A stretch of DNA of 15,661 nucleotides. It comes from SW-4-43-9 sp047617985. Its GTDB lineage: Archaea > Nanohalarchaeota > Nanosalinia > Nanosalinales > Nanosalinaceae. Made by a program: the position numbers and the translations under genes. Where the stretch lies: NCBI GenBank assembly GCA_047617985.1, contig JBLGBS010000016.1, positions 1-15,661 of the forward strand, written 5' to 3'. Position 1 is the first letter of the stretch. The number at the start of each line of letters is the position of its first letter. Of the stretch, positions 13,632-15,661 are shown in pieces. A model generated the notes under the pieces. It searched no databases. It was not told the origin of the DNA and saw nothing but the letters and a program-made list of their open reading frames with translations.

Positions 13632-13844
13632 GTCGTCGATCTCTCCCTTATGTAAAACACTGTAGCCTGTCTCGGTTTCGGTTAGACCGGAGGTGTTTTC
13701 CACATAATAAGTTGAGTCACTACCTGATCCATCCGGCAGGTATATTCTTTCCCGGCCGTTCGAGTAAACCACTACAGCAACCTCTTCTTCAGCCTCAACA
13801 CTGATTCTTGTTCCGTTCTCTACTTCCCGGGTTTCTACTTCCAT
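13614..13844 (-). CDS. Small acidic hypothetical protein
   Basis: 76 residues from the ATG at 13844 (a TTG at 13850 adds two). It is acidic, soluble and looks all-beta (TRISVEAEEEVAVVVYSNGR, then ERIYLPDG and GYSVLHKGE), with no signal or membrane segment. The family is not recognised. The ATG lies 25 bases from TTAAAAATC, a good leaderless fit. It overlaps the end of the convergent glycosyltransferase by 18 bases and is divergent from the GH57 gene, 80 bases away. It could be a small partner of glucan metabolism, but only position suggests it. Confidence 0.68.
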   Translation of the reverse strand: MEVETREVENGTRISVEAEEEVAVVVYSNGRERIYLPDGSGSDSTYYVENTSGLTETETGYSVLHKGEIDDLTVLG

Positions 13845-13864
13845 ACTCAAGGTTTCGGTTCACC

Positions 13865-13873
13865 GATTTTTAA
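13865..13873 (-). promoter_or_regulatory. TATA box for the 76-residue acidic protein
   Basis: TTAAAAATC on the minus strand is centred 25 bases before the ATG at 13844, predicting a leaderless mRNA. Confidence 0.55.
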
Positions 13874-13897
13874 CCCTCCGGTGAGATCACCTGCTGA

Positions 13898-13903
13898 TTT
13901 AAA
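13898..13903 (+). promoter_or_regulatory. TATA box for the GH57 gene
   Basis: TTTAAA is centred about 25 bases before the ATG at 13925, so the GH57 mRNA should be leaderless. It is back to back with the box at 13865-13873, 24 bases away. Confidence 0.6.
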
Positions 13904-13924
13904 CCACTATGAAAAACTCAAGTT

Positions 13925-15139
13925 ATGGCCCCGATAAGTCTCTCATTTGAAGTACACCAGCCCCACAGACTTAGAACAGATGGAGTAAATGAAGACGCAG
14001 ACCGACTCTACCATAGATATTTCTCGGATGAGATGAACGAGCACTTCTTCAAAGATGTGGCGGAGAACTGTTACTTCCCTGCAACCGAGAGACTTCTGAG
14101 AGAGGCCAAAAAATTCGAGGGAAAGGACAGAGAGTTTAAAGTCAATTTCTCAATTTCAAGCTCCTGGATCGAACAGGCGAAAAAATATCACCCGGAGCTG
14201 ATCGACATGCTGAACCGGTTCCCGGACTCCACAATCGACTTTATCGGGCAGGCACATTACCACTCGCTCGCCGGGTTATTCAATGATAAAACCGAGTTCA
14301 GACAGCAGCTAAGCACACACAGAAACATAATTGAAGACAATTTCGGGGTCACCCCACAAGTCATGACAAACACCGAATTGATCTACCACAACGAGATCGG
14401 GAAAATAGCGTCCGAAGAAGGCTACAGCGGAATATTTACAGAGGGAGTGCCGAGAATCCTTGGCTGGCGCTCACCAAACCATAACTATACCCAGCCTGAC
14501 TTTGTAACTGATAACGGAAACTCAATAATGCTGAGAAATAGAAAATTGACCGACGATGTAGGCTACCGGTTCTCCGCGGACTGGTGGAGCGAATATCCGT
14601 TAACCGCAGAAAAATACTCAATGTGGCTTTCAGCATGTCAGGGCGATCACATCAATCTCTTCATGGACTACGAAACCTTCGGAGAACATCACTGGGAAGG
14701 AACCGGAATTCTCTGGTTCCTCGAAGCACTTCCACAGGAAGTTTTGAAACATGACAACCTGGAGTTCGCCAAGGTCAGAGATATCGCAGATAACGACCCT
14801 GTAGGAACTTTCGACGCCTTCGAGTACAATACCGTTTCCTGGGCAGACCAGGAGATGGATGCATCTGCATGGCTCGGCAACCCGATGCAGAAAATGCTTT
14901 TCGAGAAAATACAGGAACTGGAAGCACAGGTCAAGCAGTTAGACGACCCGGAGGTTCTGGATGTCTGGAGAAAGTTTGTAACCTCTGATCACCTCCACCA
15001 CATCGCGACAAAGACCATGGATGACGGCTCGGTTCACAACTACTTCTCCTACTTCGACCACCCACACAAAGGCTTCGCTGTCATAACAGAACATTTAATG
15101 GATTTCCAGAAACAGGTAGAGAAAAGATTAAGGAAATAA
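13925..15139 (+). CDS. GH57 family alpha-glucan hydrolase (alpha-amylase-like)
   Basis: 404 residues. GH57 enzymes cut or transfer alpha-1,4-glucan chains by a retaining mechanism. Seen: SFEVHQPHR (7-15), the family's first conserved region; GQAHYHSLAGLF (108-119); VMTNTELIYHNEIG (146-159), with E151 as probable nucleophile; and INLFMDYETFGEHHW (243-257), with D248 as probable acid/base. A helical C-terminal segment follows, ending in a HLHHIATK stretch. There is no signal peptide, so it should act on intracellular glucan, perhaps the product of the nearby glycosyltransferase. The length fits short archaeal GH57 amylases, not branching enzymes with long C-terminal domains, but the exact activity is uncertain. 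Confidence 0.93.
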   Translation: MAPISLSFEVHQPHRLRTDGVNEDADRLYHRYFSDEMNEHFFKDVAENCYFPATERLLREAKKFEGKDREFKVNFSISSSWIEQAKKYHPELIDMLNRFPDSTIDFIGQAHYHSLAGLFNDKTEFRQQLSTHRNIIEDNFGVTPQVMTNTELIYHNEIGKIASEEGYSGIFTEGVPRILGWRSPNHNYTQPDFVTDNGNSIMLRNRKLTDDVGYRFSADWWSEYPLTAEKYSMWLSACQGDHINLFMDYETFGEHHWEGTGILWFLEALPQEVLKHDNLEFAKVRDIADNDPVGTFDAFEYNTVSWADQEMDASAWLGNPMQKMLFEKIQELEAQVKQLDDPEVLDVWRKFVTSDHLHHIATKTMDDGSVHNYFSYFDHPHKGFAVITEHLMDFQKQVEKRLRK

Positions 15140-15149
15140 TGTTTCTCCA

Positions 15150-15661
15150 ATGAATGAAGAAAAGGTTCGGAACTGGCTGTCAGAGAACCATAGACGGATA
15201 GGACTGGAAAACCCAGAGCTCCTGGAAAAGAAATCCGGTGAATCAAACCACAACTTTATCCTGGAATCACAGGGAGAAAAATATGTTCTCCGGGTTTCCA
15301 GAGATGTATCCAGAAAAGACCGGCTGGAGAACGAAGCCGAAAAACTGGGTTTCCTCCGACAGAAAGGTATAGACTCGGTGCCGGAAAAGACATTCTTCAG
15401 CAAAGACTCGGGGATCGGAACGGTGCTGATCGAGACATTTGTAGGTAAGGAAAACCTCAACTCGGGTAAAATGAATAGGGAAAGACTGAAATCTCTGGCG
15501 CGGAAAATCTCCAGGATCCACAACATCCCGGTCGATGAATACAGCAGTTACTCAGGCAGAGAACACAGCGAAACAGTCAGCATCAGAGAGCATTTCCAGA
15601 GAGATTTTGAAAAATGGTCGGAAAGACCTTACAGAGAGTACCTCGAACTGTGCGATGAACC
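15150..15661 (+). CDS. APH-fold phosphotransferase/kinase (partial, continues beyond window)
   Basis: Open from the ATG at 15150 to the right edge (170 codons). The N-lobe of an aminoglycoside-phosphotransferase-like kinase is visible: KKSGESNHNFIL (residues about 28-39), EKYVLRVSRD (44-53), ENEAEKLGFLRQKGI, then VLIETFVGK before a helical linker (KSLARKISRIHNIP) typical of the family. The catalytic loop (HxDxxxxN) is expected beyond the window. It starts ten bases after the GH57 stop, so it is probably in that operon. APH-fold enzymes include sugar, choline and homoserine kinases as well as antibiotic kinases; beside an amylase, a sugar kinase is a fair guess but no more. Confidence 0.82.
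   Translation, partial: MNEEKVRNWLSENHRRIGLENPELLEKKSGESNHNFILESQGEKYVLRVSRDVSRKDRLENEAEKLGFLRQKGIDSVPEKTFFSKDSGIGTVLIETFVGKENLNSGKMNRERLKSLARKISRIHNIPVDEYSSYSGREHSETVSIREHFQRDFEKWSERPYREYLELCDE

Noticed and set aside
15128..15526. Minus-strand frames at the right edge
   Set aside because: The plus strand here encodes an APH-fold N-lobe open to the window end; the minus frames are Ser/Phe-rich shadows.
1..15661. CRISPR array, insertion sequence, rRNA or complete tRNA
   Set aside because: No regularly spaced repeats, transposase motifs, terminal inverted repeats, rRNA-like stretches or full cloverleaf were seen on either strand.

Overview
The window looks like chromosomal DNA of a small-genome halophilic archaeon, most likely a nanohaloarchaeon (DPANN). 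Several archaeal signs point there: a Hel308-type helicase, an archaeal class I aldolase, archaeal (type II) GAPDH, archaeal NMN adenylyltransferase and a GH57 amylase. TATA-like boxes sit about 24-32 bases from many start codons, so most mRNAs look leaderless. Predicted proteins are acidic, as expected for salt-in halophiles. Genes are tightly packed, and three convergent pairs overlap at their stops. The taxonomic placement is inferred from gene content and style only.

Region 1 (1-2643) is surface and RNA territory. Two minus-strand genes encode exported proteins. One is a membrane-anchored protein with a PGF-pre-PGF-like domain, a Gly hinge and a glycosylatable stalk; it runs off the left edge. 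The other is a Ser/Thr-rich single-anchor protein. Between them lies a 42-base element with a perfect tRNA T-arm and an acceptor-like stem but no D or anticodon arm. Upstream of the second gene is a 408-base gap, unusually long for this window. It holds a TATA box, a 5' hairpin with a U-run, a possible 35-codon leader ORF ending inside a consensus Shine-Dalgarno, and strong RNA structures on the helicase side.

Region 2 (2644-7853) holds the Hel308 helicase, a convergent small acidic protein, then a minus-strand group of a small membrane protein, fructose-bisphosphate aldolase and class I fructose-1,6-bisphosphatase. A PAP2 phosphatase diverges from the membrane protein.

Region 3 (7937-11890) carries a zinc-ribbon/TM2 membrane protein, then a compact run of a thioredoxin-fold redox protein, an unknown acidic protein and NadM. 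NnrD (NAD(P)HX dehydratase) converges on NadM and shares a short divergent promoter region with GAPDH.

Region 4 (11972-15661) starts with a VapBC toxin-antitoxin pair behind a palindromic operator. VapC overlaps, by ATGA, a GT4 glycosyltransferase resembling glycogen synthase. A small acidic protein, a GH57 alpha-glucan hydrolase and a partial APH-fold kinase follow.

Together, aldolase, FBPase, GAPDH, the glycogen-synthase-like enzyme and the GH57 enzyme suggest a gluconeogenesis plus alpha-glucan storage/use module, with NAD synthesis and repair genes beside GAPDH. The least explained parts are the tRNA-like minihelix between the surface genes and the structured 2236-2643 gap.
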